Assembly (NCBI GenBank): GCA_015523565.1 | Contig: WAKA01000203.1 | Location: 1-60,174 of the forward strand | From: Candidatus Heimdallarchaeota archaeon | Lineage (GTDB): Archaea > Asgardarchaeota > Heimdallarchaeia > Heimdallarchaeales > Kariarchaeaceae | Direction of reading: 5' to 3' | DNA: 60,174 bases | Program-made: the position numbers and the translations under genes | Notes under the pieces: generated by a model | Told to the model about the DNA's origin: nothing | Seen by the model: only the letters and a program-made list of their open reading frames with translations | Databases searched by the model: none | Shown: one piece after another, positions 6,831-15,597 of the stretch | Numbering within the stretch: the first letter of the stretch is position 1 | Layout: every line of letters begins with the position of its first letter

Positions 6831-9146
6831 TTGGAGAGTGTTTTGTTTCTTCGTTGTCCTCAACTAAAATATATTCATTATGAGCCAAAGCCCCTTTCAT
6901 ATCAATTCCAAACAGAAGGTGTAATTTCCTTACAAAAACTGGAACAAATGATGCAATTACTTCCTTTAATTGACCAACGCTCTATCACTCATGACCTAGA
7001 AAAAATTTTTGAGGGACATCGATTGGAACAAGTGATACCATACCTTGAAAAGGACGAATTAGGCGACTTTCTTAGACATGTCCTCTATTCAAGTTATGAT
7101 ATCCTGGATTGGTCATACATAGACCTCAAATTGGAAACAATAGACAGATATCTGCCCACAAGATGGGATATTCCAAAATTGGAATTGGATCAGGCTTTCC
7201 GTTCCCTTTTCAATACAGTTATCCTTGTTAAGCTTACATCGGAAGAGACAAGACTTTTCAAAAAATTTTTTAAAATTCATGGGATTCCATTTGATATACC
7301 CTCTCGCATTTTGGAAATTCTGACAAGTCCCCAACAATCCTATCGCCCTTTTTCTTTCTCTTGGCTATTTGAAATTTATAAATACTTTATCTATATCATA
7401 TTCAAGGAAAAACGAAACGATTTTCTGACACGACAGAAATATTTTCCATTATTGGAATTTTTTGAACTCCAAATGGAAAAACTGTTTTCTAGATTCAATG
7501 ACAAAAATCATGTCTGGGTTGCTCTTGTCAATGTACATTCAAACCTTTTGCTTGATATCGGGTTTGAATCATTTTTAACAAAAAAATTCATGTTTGAAAA
7601 AATGATCAAGAGTATCCAAAAATTTCCTGAAATGGAACGAAATCTTGTCAACCTGATAATCGGTACCAACCTTGCAAAAATCTTGAACCAACAGGAATTT
7701 ATTAACCTACCTCTTGATAAACTCATTTCTGAGATAAACCGGATCCTTGACCTTTTATTTCCAACAAGAAATACAAATAGCATGGTCGATGTGTTCAAGA
7801 ATTCAATATTGAATTATAGAATACATGTCCAGTTCTTGAAAATCATTATTGAAGGATTTTCCAATACACTTTATCTCATAAGCACATTAAAAAAACGGAT
7901 CCCATCAGATTACTTGACCTTTGATTATAACCAAACCTTTCAAAATCTTTTAACCATATATTTTGAATTGGCAGAATTAGTCTATAACGAAAATAGTGGT
8001 GATTTATCAAACCTAGATCCAAATATGCCATTTGGTTATCCCATTCAGTTTGCGTTAGGATTACAGGAATATTATTGGAATCATTTGTATTATCTCCTAT
8101 CAGACCTTCCAAAGGATAAAAAATCAGACAAACTGATGCGACTCAAGGAATTTTTGGCAATTCAGCATTCATCATATCTTAAATATGTGGAAATGTTGGA
8201 GAAGACAATTCTGGATAACTATACTGAGTTGATTGAAAATACATTGGATAAAATGTTTGAAAACGATTTTGACATTGAAGATATTATTTTCTCCCAAAGT
8301 ACAGAAATTAACTTATTGTATGTCCTGAACGTGCTTCTGTCTGTTGAACTTCCGAAATTTGACACCCTGAAAGTCTTCCCGATTCCTGAGGTTTTGATCC
8401 TAATTATAAAGTCATGGCTTATTTATTTCCATAAAAAAGGGAAAGGATATGAAGAGCTCTTTGAGTTGGTAACTCCCGTCCTTCTTGAACTTCAGGCTTC
8501 GAGGATTGAAACAGAATACATTAACAGAAATTACCCATTGGCATTGATTCATGCCATAAATTTCTTCCTATTCAATAAATGGAAGCAGCAGGTTCAAATA
8601 GATTTCTTGACTATTGCCTCCAACAACAAAAAATCAACCAACTTTTCCAACCTTATCCAAAAGTTTACAGAAACCGTTCAACTCTCCCAAAATACTTCAA
8701 CCTATGTTCAGTCTCTCACTACTGAACTTTCACAGATATTGATCTCTGATCCTGGAAAATTGAATTTTGATAAACTCATGTCCAATCTTTTTGAACTTGA
8801 AAGCATTGTCCAAATAGGGAAACCCCAAGAAATTGTCAATAAACAAAAAATTTCAGAAAATATGACATTCAACCTCGGTCAAATTGCCATGGAACTTTCA
8901 GAACTACTAAGTAAATTGGGAACTACCTCTCCTACATTCAATATTCAGGATCTGCTTGTTGATAAAAAAAATCTAATAAAGATACATGATGACATCTTTT
9001 CCATTCCTGATTCTCTTGATGCATCATATTATGAAACCCCAATCCAGAAGATTGTATTCCCAATAAAAAATGAGATGATGGTTGCCATTGCAATATCCGC
9101 TTTTCCAATGATTATTGAATTTCCACACGACTTTTTCAAATCCTAA
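6831..9146 (+). CDS. large helical protein, function unknown
   Basis: A 771-residue, Leu/Ile/Phe/Lys-rich protein, predicted mostly alpha-helical, without signal peptide or clear membrane segments and without motifs I recognise. The TTG at 6831 is chosen as start because a TATA-like AATTTATATT lies about 25 bases upstream and the next in-frame ATG would remove about 40 residues. The C-terminal 70 residues look like a compact alpha/beta tail (IQKIVFPIKNEMMVAIAIS). It ends in a 4-base convergent overlap with pyrI. The 228 bases before it are AT-rich and hold no convincing gene. Confidence 0.6.
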   Translation: MESVLFLRCPQLKYIHYEPKPLSYQFQTEGVISLQKLEQMMQLLPLIDQRSITHDLEKIFEGHRLEQVIPYLEKDELGDFLRHVLYSSYDILDWSYIDLKLETIDRYLPTRWDIPKLELDQAFRSLFNTVILVKLTSEETRLFKKFFKIHGIPFDIPSRILEILTSPQQSYRPFSFSWLFEIYKYFIYIIFKEKRNDFLTRQKYFPLLEFFELQMEKLFSRFNDKNHVWVALVNVHSNLLLDIGFESFLTKKFMFEKMIKSIQKFPEMERNLVNLIIGTNLAKILNQQEFINLPLDKLISEINRILDLLFPTRNTNSMVDVFKNSILNYRIHVQFLKIIIEGFSNTLYLISTLKKRIPSDYLTFDYNQTFQNLLTIYFELAELVYNENSGDLSNLDPNMPFGYPIQFALGLQEYYWNHLYYLLSDLPKDKKSDKLMRLKEFLAIQHSSYLKYVEMLEKTILDNYTELIENTLDKMFENDFDIEDIIFSQSTEINLLYVLNVLLSVELPKFDTLKVFPIPEVLILIIKSWLIYFHKKGKGYEELFELVTPVLLELQASRIETEYINRNYPLALIHAINFFLFNKWKQQVQIDFLTIASNNKKSTNFSNLIQKFTETVQLSQNTSTYVQSLTTELSQILISDPGKLNFDKLMSNLFELESIVQIGKPQEIVNKQKISENMTFNLGQIAMELSELLSKLGTTSPTFNIQDLLVDKKNLIKIHDDIFSIPDSLDASYYETPIQKIVFPIKNEMMVAIAISAFPMIIEFPHDFFKS

Positions 9147-9607
9147 ATTTGTGACAGTACATTCTCTTCAAGCATTACTCGATCACAATATTGACATCTA
9201 ACTAATAACGGTTCTTTCTGGATCACTTTAAACTTTGTTTTGATTGGTTCCCGGTAATTGGTGACACAAGTTGGGTTATTGCATTTGAGCACCTCATCAA
9301 TTATGTCAGGCACATTCAAGTTGACTTTCGATCTTACTTGGTAGTTTTCAATTGTAGACACAGTAACGCCTGGGGCAAATAATCCCAATGCATCAAGCTC
9401 CTTCTTAGTCAATGTTCTGTCATGCACTTTTACAATGTCTTTCATGCCAATTTTATGCGATTTCACAAACATTCCAATTGTCAATGTATGTTTCTCATTC
9501 GCCAATCCCATCAATTCAACAAACTTTAAGGCTTTTCCAGCAGGAATTCTATCTATAACCGTGCCGTTTTTGATTTTTGATACAAGCATTCCTTTTTTGT
9601 CTGTCAT
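9143..9607 (-). CDS. pyrI: aspartate carbamoyltransferase regulatory subunit
   Basis: A 154-residue regulatory chain that binds nucleotide effectors and tunes PyrB in pyrimidine synthesis. The N-terminal nucleotide-binding half (KNGTVIDRIPAGKALKFVELMGL) and the C-terminal zinc domain with C-x4-C (CNNPTC) and C-x2-C (CQYC) are both intact. Its start codon overlaps the pyrB stop by four bases, so the catalytic and regulatory chains are made as a pair. The C-terminus overlaps the convergent unknown gene by four bases. Confidence 0.96.
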   Translation of the reverse strand: MTDKKGMLVSKIKNGTVIDRIPAGKALKFVELMGLANEKHTLTIGMFVKSHKIGMKDIVKVHDRTLTKKELDALGLFAPGVTVSTIENYQVRSKVNLNVPDIIDEVLKCNNPTCVTNYREPIKTKFKVIQKEPLLVRCQYCDRVMLEENVLSQI

Positions 9608-10515
9608 TTTGTTTCACCTATCAATTTAAGCAACAATGCCATTCTCATCCAAACACCATTCTTTGCTTGTTCAAAGTACTTGGCTTGGGGAAGACTGTCA
9701 ACTTCATATGAAATCTCATTGATTCTTGGTAATGGATGCATTATAATACTGTTCTTGTTCATTCTTCTTGCAATTTCAGGATCAATGACATAAAAGTCTT
9801 TGACTCGCTCATAGCTTGCCTCATCTGGGAATCTTTCTTTCTGAACCCTTGTCACATAGAGAACATCAAGCTCTTCAATATTGGATTTTAAATCCTGCCT
9901 GATTATTGCCTCAATATTGTCCCTGACATCATTGAGTACACTCATGCGAGTCCGTAGTTCTGGAGGGGAAAATAGGAAAACCTTGTTATCCTTGAATTTT
10001 GAAATCGCATACAGCAAGGACGGAATGGTTCGCCCATACCGCAAGTCGCCAAGAAGCCCTATCGTTAAATTGTTCAGCCTCCCAAAATGTTTGTAAATAG
10101 TGTAAACATCAAGCAAAGCTTGGCTTGGATGCTCTTGAATGCCTGTCCCTCCACTAATCACAGGAACATCACTGTATTCCACAGCAACTCTCCCACTTCC
10201 CTCAAGGAAATGACGTAGAACAATGACATCAGAATATGCGGATGCCATCCGTATCGTATCTGCTATGGACTCTCCTTTCTTCGCACTGCTTACCTTTGCA
10301 TCTGAAAACCCAATGACCCTTCCTCCCAACCGATGCATGGCTGTTTCAAATGACAATCTGGTTCGAGTGCTTGGCTCATAGAAGAGTGTTGCCATGATCT
10401 TCCCGTCGAGAGCATGTGCATATTTTTCAGGATTTTTTTCCACCTTGCCTGCAAGGTCAATCAATTCGAGAATTTCTTCCCTTGAAATGTCTCGGATGGA
10501 TACTAAATGTTTCAT
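9604..10515 (-). CDS. pyrB: aspartate carbamoyltransferase catalytic subunit
   Basis: A 303-residue transcarbamylase catalysing carbamoyl phosphate plus aspartate to carbamoylaspartate. The carbamoyl-phosphate loop STRTR is at residues 49-53, the HPSQALLD segment near 128-135 and the aspartate-domain HPLPR near 262-266. Length matches archaeal and bacterial class B catalytic chains. It forms a two-gene unit with pyrI. AT-rich elements and a short GAGG before the ATG are compatible with a short leader. A partial dihydroorotase gene lies at the contig's left end, so the pathway is dispersed. Confidence 0.97.
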   Translation of the reverse strand: MKHLVSIRDISREEILELIDLAGKVEKNPEKYAHALDGKIMATLFYEPSTRTRLSFETAMHRLGGRVIGFSDAKVSSAKKGESIADTIRMASAYSDVIVLRHFLEGSGRVAVEYSDVPVISGGTGIQEHPSQALLDVYTIYKHFGRLNNLTIGLLGDLRYGRTIPSLLYAISKFKDNKVFLFSPPELRTRMSVLNDVRDNIEAIIRQDLKSNIEELDVLYVTRVQKERFPDEASYERVKDFYVIDPEIARRMNKNSIIMHPLPRINEISYEVDSLPQAKYFEQAKNGVWMRMALLLKLIGETK

Positions 10516-10589
10516 GGCTATGCCTCTGAGTAATTATTTACAATCCCATTAAAAATCAATCTAATCATACTTTCACTAGGTTATTGATT

Positions 10590-11360
10590 TCAAATGCGTA
10601 TCATTCTTGGGTTTTTATAGAGCGCCATTTCATTCTTATCGATTATGAGATCCTCCTCCCCCTTTTTCAGGAGATCCAGCTCTTTTTCGATCCTCTCTTC
10701 TATTTCCTCAAGAAACTTGTTGGCTCCTGCAAAACATATGAGACAGTCAATAAGCTCATCAGGAATTTCGAAATTCTCCTGATCCAATTTGATCGTGTAT
10801 TTTCCTCCAATATTGAATCCCGATCCGTCAATTACCCCAATTTTCTTTTCTTCATGGTTATAGATTGTCCAGTCTGTCCCTAAAGAAATCCTATCTGCCT
10901 CTGCCCTATAAATGTGAACTAATTCCGTCTCATCATCAACCACAAGAATTGAATAGACTTGCTTTCCAAAAGAGTTTTGCCTAATTACTTTCTCAAGGCT
11001 GAACAAAACTTTTGTGTTTTTCCCATTGTATGAAAAATATGGAAGGGACTTGTTTGCCGCAAATGAGTTCGCTAATTCTCTTCCTTTTAATTCTTCCAAT
11101 GTTGCCTTCCAATTGAAACTTTCAGAAAAGAACTTCAAAACCAAGGTGCTGTTCATTTTTTCACTTTTCCATTTTCCTTCCCTGTATGTGATATACCCAA
11201 TTATCTCATCACCTTTCTTCACTTCTCCAATAATTTCTGTGTCTTTTGTGAATTGCCTTGATTTAGACATATACTCCTGCTGTTTCTTTATTCCTATGTT
11301 CACTTTGTGGGTACCGCTAGTACGCCATAAATCCACTACATATTCTACAGTCCAACCCAT
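10590..11360 (-). CDS. beta-rich protein beside the small GTPase, possibly tubby/LURP-like
   Basis: A 256-residue protein with no clear signature. Its middle (about 40-210) is a series of amphipathic strands (GDEIIGYITYREGKW, YSILVVDDETELVHIYRAE, KKIGVIDGSGFNIGGKYTIKL) that resembles the tubby/LURP-one type barrel in layout only. The C-terminal 50 residues are a charged helix (EEIEERIEKELDLLKKGEE). A TATA-like TTATATTAA about 26-32 bases upstream supports the ATG at 11360 over a later ATG at 11270. It lies downstream of, and on the same strand as, the Rab-like GTPase with a 56-base gap, so a functional link is possible but the promoter suggests separate transcription. Confidence 0.45.
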   Translation of the reverse strand: MGWTVEYVVDLWRTSGTHKVNIGIKKQQEYMSKSRQFTKDTEIIGEVKKGDEIIGYITYREGKWKSEKMNSTLVLKFFSESFNWKATLEELKGRELANSFAANKSLPYFSYNGKNTKVLFSLEKVIRQNSFGKQVYSILVVDDETELVHIYRAEADRISLGTDWTIYNHEEKKIGVIDGSGFNIGGKYTIKLDQENFEIPDELIDCLICFAGANKFLEEIEERIEKELDLLKKGEEDLIIDKNEMALYKNPRMIRI

Positions 11361-11416
11361 GGATTTATTTTCTGCTCACCTTTAATATAACTAGTTGCTC
11401 GAAATTATTGCTTTGC

Positions 11417-11986
11417 TTACTTTTTCCCTTTCTTTTTACCTAAATCTTCTACCATCTTATTAAGCAATAAGGTAAATGCTTTCTCAATGTTATATCCCGT
11501 CAAGGCAGAAGTTTCTATAAAAAACACAGAATTGTTGAACTGGCTCGCTAATTCAATCGCCTTTTGTTTACCTGCTTCAGGCGTTATGCAATCATCAAAA
11601 GTTTCCCTGAGGTCAACTTTGTTTCCTGCCAAAATAATGGGCACATTGCCAGGAGAATGCACTTTTAACTCTTCAATCCATCTAGCTAAGTTATCAAAAG
11701 AAGATTTAGATGTTATATCATAAACCAGTATGGCTCCTTTCGCTCCCTTGTAGTAGTTCGACCTAATTTGATCAAACCCTTTCTGTCCTGCAAGATCCCA
11801 AATCAATAAGGTATGACCTCCCATTTCCTTGAGGGAAAAATCCACTCCAACCGTCATGAAATACCGTTGATCGTATCCCTTGCCCATTACCCTGTTTTTT
11901 ATGGAAGTCTTCCCCACTCTTGCATCTCCTAAAAGAACCACCTTAAATCTATAGCTTTCTTTGTTTTCCTCTGAAGGAGAAGACAT
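11417..11986 (-). CDS. Ras/Rab-like small GTPase
   Basis: A 189-residue Ras-superfamily G domain with all five boxes: G1 GDARVGKT (residues 20-27), G2 Thr45 in the switch I segment MTVGVDF, G3 WDLAGQ (63-68), G4 NKVD (122-125) and G5 ETSA (158-161). The catalytic Gln of switch II is present, so intrinsic GTP hydrolysis is expected. The strand/turn after G3 (YYKGAKGAILVYDIT) is Rab-like. The C-terminus ends in GKKKGKK and has no prenylatable Cys; the basic tail could contact acidic lipids. Ras-superfamily GTPases of this form are abundant in Asgard archaea and are one of the eukaryotic signature families. TATA-like GTTTATTTG lies about 28 bases upstream of the ATG. Confidence 0.95.
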   Translation of the reverse strand: MSSPSEENKESYRFKVVLLGDARVGKTSIKNRVMGKGYDQRYFMTVGVDFSLKEMGGHTLLIWDLAGQKGFDQIRSNYYKGAKGAILVYDITSKSSFDNLARWIEELKVHSPGNVPIILAGNKVDLRETFDDCITPEAGKQKAIELASQFNNSVFFIETSALTGYNIEKAFTLLLNKMVEDLGKKKGKK

Positions 11987-12136
11987 GTTTCATTTATTTT
12001 ATTAACACAAATAAACTCACCTATCGGATTACGAAAAATTCCCTCCCATTTCCTAAATTCTTATTATCGTTTACCATTAAATTTTGATTAAATTGTCAGA
12101 TTATTTTTCATGTTTCGTTTAGAATATTCGATATGA

Positions 12137-12145
12137 TTAAAAATA
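12137..12145 (+). promoter_or_regulatory. TATA box of the M3 peptidase gene
   Basis: TTAAAAATA is centred 24 bases before the ATG at 12165 and no Shine-Dalgarno motif intervenes, indicating a leaderless mRNA. Confidence 0.5.
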
Positions 12146-12164
12146 TGCTTGGTATTGACACTTT

Positions 12165-14159
12165 ATGATAGGGGAGCTTAAAAGCCAAGCAGATCAAGTC
12201 CTCTCCAAACTGGATTGGTCGCTTTCACCGATAGAAATAGATAAAGCCACAACTGACATTATGAATGATCTAATTGATGGAATTGAAAAAATTGAGGCAA
12301 TCCCAGAGAATGAAAAGACTTTTGCCAACACGATTGAAAAACTTGAAATGATTTCCGCAAATGCTGGAGACCGATTTGCATCAATCTACTTTCCTGCTTA
12401 TGTTTCTACAGACCCTGAAGTACGCAAAGCAAGTAGTCAAGCAATGCAAAAATACAGGAAATTCCTTGTTGACCTTAGCATGAGGAAAACACTCTATGAA
12501 GCCATAAAACCTCTTGAATCTCAAAAAGATCAACTTGATCCTGTTGAAAGGCGGCTTTTGGAAAGATACCTTCGAGATTTCAGAAGAATGGGACTTGATT
12601 TGGAAGAGGAAAAACAGAAAGAATTAAAAGAAATACTTCAACGCCTCTCTGAACTTTCTGTGGAATTCCAACAAACATTGAATGAGGTCAATGATACCGT
12701 CTTGTTCACAAAGGATGATTTGGAAGGTCTTCCTGAAAACATTTTGTCGATGTACAAGCAGGACGAGAATGGAAATTATATTGTAGGAATGTCTTATCCT
12801 GAATCCATCCCTGTTCTTGAATATGCAAAAAACCCTGAAACAAGAAAAAAACTGCTGAAGGTATACGGAAACAGGGGTGTCCAACAAGGAAACGTTGAAC
12901 GCCTTGAAGAAGCCATTACTCTTCGAGCAAAAGCCGCTGAATTGAGAGGATACAAGAACCATGCAGAATATGTACTGGAAATCAGAATGGCAAAGTCTCC
13001 CGAAAGTGTCTTTACCTTCCTCAACGATTTGGAAAGCAGATTGAAACCATTCGGCAAAAATGATCTCGCAGAACTTGTGGAATTGAAAAAAGAGGATACC
13101 GGTGACCCTGACGCAACTATTGAGGCTTATGATTATGCATATTACTCCCGAAAATATATGGAATCAAAATATGACATTGACAAGGAATTGATCAAACAAT
13201 ACTTCCCAATGGAATATACCGTTAATGCAATGCTGGAATTTTATCAATACATTTTCGGATTTACGTTTACTGAACTTAAGGATGCACCAAAATGGCATGA
13301 GGATGTTAAAGTCTATTCAGTTCATGATACAGAAACAAAGGAATTCAGGGGTATTTTTTTCCTTGATCTGTTCCCACGGGACGGGAAATATAACCATGCT
13401 GCCGCATTTACACTTATCAAGGGGAGAATGGAAAATGGAAAACATGTGCCCACCGCTTCTGCAATGGTCACCAATTTCAACAAACCCACTGAAAATCAGC
13501 CATCTTTGCTTACTCATCAACAGGTAAACACCCTTTTCCATGAATTCGGCCATATTGTGCATCAAGTGACTACACGTTCTAGATTTTATACATTTTCTGG
13601 GTCTTCTGTTGCAAGGGATTTTGTGGAAGCACCATCACAAATGCTTGAGAATTGGGTTTGGGAACCAATCGTCCTTGAAAGAATTACCCGCCATTATGAA
13701 ACAGGCGAACCTCTTCCGGAAGAGCTCTTGAATAAAATGATCAAGGCAAAAAATGCTTTGGCACCATTGAAATACCTCAGACAGATATTCTTTGGAAAAT
13801 TTGACATGACCTGCCATACCTCAAGAAGAATCAACTCAAAAGAACTTTGGCATAAGTTGAGAAAGGAGATCACATTAATCCCTGCATTGGAGGATACAAA
13901 CCCTGGCGCCAGCTTCGGTCATATTATGGGAGGATACGACGCAGGATATTACGGTTACCTCTGGAGTGAAGTCTTTGCCCAAGACATGTACACCCGATTT
14001 GAACAGGAAGGGCCTACATCACGCCAAGCAGGCATGGATTACAGGAAATATATTTTGGAACCTGGAAATGATATTGAGGAAGAAGAGCTTTTACGAACCT
14101 TCCTTGGAAGGGAACCAAACAACAAGGCTTTCCTGAAATCAATCGGGCTCAATGTATAA
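12165..14159 (+). CDS. M3 metallopeptidase, thimet-oligopeptidase type (M3A)
   Basis: A 664-residue zinc oligopeptidase that would trim cytosolic peptides. The zinc site is H459-E-F-G-H463 with the third ligand E488, 29 residues after the first His, the same spacing as in thimet oligopeptidase. Around it are M3A hallmarks: FHEFGHIVHQ, RDFVEAPSQMLENW and, further on, GGYDAGYYGYLWSEVFAQDM. This pattern belongs to the thimet/neurolysin/Dcp branch rather than the PepF (M3B) branch usual in archaea. No signal peptide. It is divergent from the Rab-like GTPase and ends two bases before the convergent next gene. Confidence 0.92.
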   Translation: MIGELKSQADQVLSKLDWSLSPIEIDKATTDIMNDLIDGIEKIEAIPENEKTFANTIEKLEMISANAGDRFASIYFPAYVSTDPEVRKASSQAMQKYRKFLVDLSMRKTLYEAIKPLESQKDQLDPVERRLLERYLRDFRRMGLDLEEEKQKELKEILQRLSELSVEFQQTLNEVNDTVLFTKDDLEGLPENILSMYKQDENGNYIVGMSYPESIPVLEYAKNPETRKKLLKVYGNRGVQQGNVERLEEAITLRAKAAELRGYKNHAEYVLEIRMAKSPESVFTFLNDLESRLKPFGKNDLAELVELKKEDTGDPDATIEAYDYAYYSRKYMESKYDIDKELIKQYFPMEYTVNAMLEFYQYIFGFTFTELKDAPKWHEDVKVYSVHDTETKEFRGIFFLDLFPRDGKYNHAAAFTLIKGRMENGKHVPTASAMVTNFNKPTENQPSLLTHQQVNTLFHEFGHIVHQVTTRSRFYTFSGSSVARDFVEAPSQMLENWVWEPIVLERITRHYETGEPLPEELLNKMIKAKNALAPLKYLRQIFFGKFDMTCHTSRRINSKELWHKLRKEITLIPALEDTNPGASFGHIMGGYDAGYYGYLWSEVFAQDMYTRFEQEGPTSRQAGMDYRKYILEPGNDIEEEELLRTFLGREPNNKAFLKSIGLNV

Positions 14160-14160
14160 T

Positions 14161-15477
14161 CTATTCCATAAATTTCTCAAATCCCAGCTCATAATAGATT
14201 GCAGTAACTGTATTTGTGATATCATCTATAACCCCCTTGAAATTTGAAACCTTATCTCCAATTTCTGAATGTATCCTGTCAACAAAAACCATTAATTTTT
14301 GCTTGAGCAAATGAGTGGGGAATTGAACCAACGCAATCACGGAAATCTTCTCTGCGTTCTCAACCATTATTGTCCCATGTTCATTCTGAATTTGTTCTAA
14401 ATTTCCATTTGCCAATTCCTGTATGACCAACTGAATTCCCGTCAAGGCAGGGGCATATAATGCCGTGGGAGATGTAGACGAAAAATTTTTTGAGAATTTG
14501 GAGAAAAACTCTGTGCCATCATCACTTGAAACAATTATCCACCTGATTGAATTCTTGTGCACAATATCTTCAATCAAATTGAATACATTCAACAACCTCC
14601 CATTTAATTTTTTCTCGTTTTGCAAATCTTTTGTCTTACGAGTTACAATCTCCCCTAACTTCCCGAAGTCATAAAACGGCTTGAAAGTGATGTCATCACT
14701 TTGTTTGGTGGCAATCATTGCAATCAACTTTTCCAATTGGGAAATGGTTGACTTGTTGTTCAGGGAAGGGAGAAAATCATAGGAAAGCAATAGAATTCTC
14801 GCAGCAGATACAATGAAAGATGTAATCAGATTATGCTTTTCCTTCTCAGTCAATGAGATTACATTTTTGTTGTAATGTTCCCATGCACTCACCAAATCTG
14901 AATAGTCATCCTGATATCTATTGGTTTCCCATGGGTTTATCCCCGTTGTTTTTTTCACGCTGACCAAGAACAGGTTGTAGAGGGTTTCTTCTCCTATCTC
15001 ATCAATCTCCAACGATCTTATGAGCCTATTGAGTCCTTCAACTATTGTCTTGAATATGCCGCTTGTATATGAAAAGCCCCTTAACTGTTCAGTTACATAT
15101 TTCCTCAAATACCTGAAGGTCAATGCCTGTTTTTTATTGTTTTTGAAGCGCAAGTAAACGTAGTTCCCAATCCCTGCCCAAATCATGTAATTCTCATTAT
15201 AACCCTTTTCCCTGATGGCTTGATTCAACAATTTGGCAATTTTCCTTGCATGCAATCCCTTTCTCAACTTGGGTCTAACCTTATAGAGAATTGAAATTGT
15301 ATCAAATGGACTTATTCCAGTATGTATCAAATCCTCGATGATTTTTTCAGTGTTGAATGGTGCCTTTTTTGGAGGGTCTCCCACCTGAATGAACTTGTAC
15401 CTGTTGTCAAAATCATTTTTTAAGAGCTGAATGATATGTTCCCCATTATGCACAGTTGGTCTATCAAAAATTAGCAT
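14161..15477 (-). CDS. protein with ATP-cone-like N-terminus and longin/roadblock-like C-terminus
   Basis: A 438-residue soluble protein. Residues about 29-92 (VGDPPKKAPFNTEKIIEDLI followed by helices and an LNQAIREKG end) follow the layout of ATP-cone nucleotide-sensing domains. The middle is helical. Residues about 310-438 show an alternating strand/helix pattern (IRWIIVSSDDGTEFFSKFS, YAPALTGIQLVIQELANG, ISVIALVQFPTHLLKQK) reminiscent of roadblock/longin-type regulators of small GTPases, which are enriched in Asgard archaea. Both assignments rest on pattern only. It is convergent with the M3 peptidase and divergent from the MoxR operon. Confidence 0.5.
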   Translation of the reverse strand: MLIFDRPTVHNGEHIIQLLKNDFDNRYKFIQVGDPPKKAPFNTEKIIEDLIHTGISPFDTISILYKVRPKLRKGLHARKIAKLLNQAIREKGYNENYMIWAGIGNYVYLRFKNNKKQALTFRYLRKYVTEQLRGFSYTSGIFKTIVEGLNRLIRSLEIDEIGEETLYNLFLVSVKKTTGINPWETNRYQDDYSDLVSAWEHYNKNVISLTEKEKHNLITSFIVSAARILLLSYDFLPSLNNKSTISQLEKLIAMIATKQSDDITFKPFYDFGKLGEIVTRKTKDLQNEKKLNGRLLNVFNLIEDIVHKNSIRWIIVSSDDGTEFFSKFSKNFSSTSPTALYAPALTGIQLVIQELANGNLEQIQNEHGTIMVENAEKISVIALVQFPTHLLKQKLMVFVDRIHSEIGDKVSNFKGVIDDITNTVTAIYYELGFEKFME

Positions 15478-15597
15478 TAAACATTCTCGTTTTCTTATCG
15501 TTGCAAATCTAGATTTTCCAACAGGAATTGCACTTTGTAATCAAAAACAGCTTCCCCTTGTATAAGTTTTATTACTACGTATTTCACCCAACAGATT

